Assembly (NCBI GenBank): GCA_031292175.1
Contig: JARLHQ010000028.1
Location: 62,001-126,000, forward strand
DNA length: 64,000 nt
Source of the DNA: Humidesulfovibrio sp.
Lineage (GTDB): Bacteria > Desulfobacterota > Desulfovibrionia > Desulfovibrionales > Desulfovibrionaceae
Reading direction: 5' to 3'
In this document: positions 63,963 to 64,000 of the stretch, piece after piece
How positions within the stretch are numbered: the stretch's first letter is position 1
Layout: each line of letters starts with the position of its first letter
Program-made: the position numbers and the translations under genes
Notes under the pieces: model-generated
Told to the model about the DNA's origin: nothing
Databases searched by the model: none
The model's input: the letters and a program-made list of their open reading frames with translations, nothing else

Positions 63963-64000
63963 GGCCAGGACCTCCATAATTGGATCAAGTCCGAAAGTTG

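Overview
The window is a GC-rich (roughly 60-65%) bacterial chromosome segment with tightly packed genes and no phage, insertion sequence, rRNA or CRISPR array that I can see. The gene content points to Desulfovibrionaceae or a close relative (sulfate-reducing Desulfobacterota). The pointers are a short DksA, an NFACT protein, an ArsR-methyltransferase fusion of the SahR type next to ahcY, an Lrp-PutA operon, several small zinc-ribbon proteins, abundant chemoreceptors, and a dual-CXXC small selenoprotein gene. The assignment rests on gene content and protein character only. Layout, 1-8 kb: a small acidic protein; a minus-strand tRNA operon (Gly-Cys-Gly-Gly); dksA and an NFACT protein; a TSUP permease divergent from an AraC regulator; a lysozyme-like protein; mutY and gpmA. 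8-24 kb: a 928-residue membrane protein with a CCHC zinc knuckle; a MoaE-like protein and a glycosyltransferase; a minus-strand run of DUF1614, mogA, tolC-like, small selenoprotein and lytic transglycosylase; rfbA; glgB-pdxA-J-domain protein; SGNH hydrolase, PNPOx-like protein and DUF2064. 24-31 kb: MocR regulator divergent from a LysE exporter, with face-to-face promoters; an Mla-type lipid transport operon (permease, ATPase, MCE protein, lipoprotein). 30-38.5 kb: lrp-putA proline catabolism, darP, a zinc-ribbon protein, a PAS-GGDEF cyclase, argO divergent from argP, and osmC. 38.6-46 kb: sahR-ahcY, a chemoreceptor, an FAD protein and rlmM. 46-55 kb: paaK, a sialidase-fold protein and an rRNA methyltransferase-like gene; prepilin peptidase; FecR and OmpA-like proteins; folD; cupin and AraC; an O-methyltransferase. 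55-64 kb: a hybrid histidine kinase, pilT, a universal stress protein, sdaA, an 0.8-kb gene-poor stretch, and a second chemoreceptor. Functionally the segment mixes housekeeping (translation, repair, cofactors, methyl cycle) with amino-acid handling (proline oxidation, serine deamination, two LysE-type exporters) and envelope or surface functions (Mla transport, TolC, murein enzymes, type IV pili, chemotaxis). The item most likely to be missed by routine annotation is the small selenoprotein at 13549-13767: two CXXC motifs flank an in-frame UGA, and the ORF track does not contain it. Other regulatory structure worth attention: a 21-bp-spaced direct repeat between the TSUP and AraC genes, a coupled leader ORF before lysE, and clustered intergenic hairpins near 46 kb.
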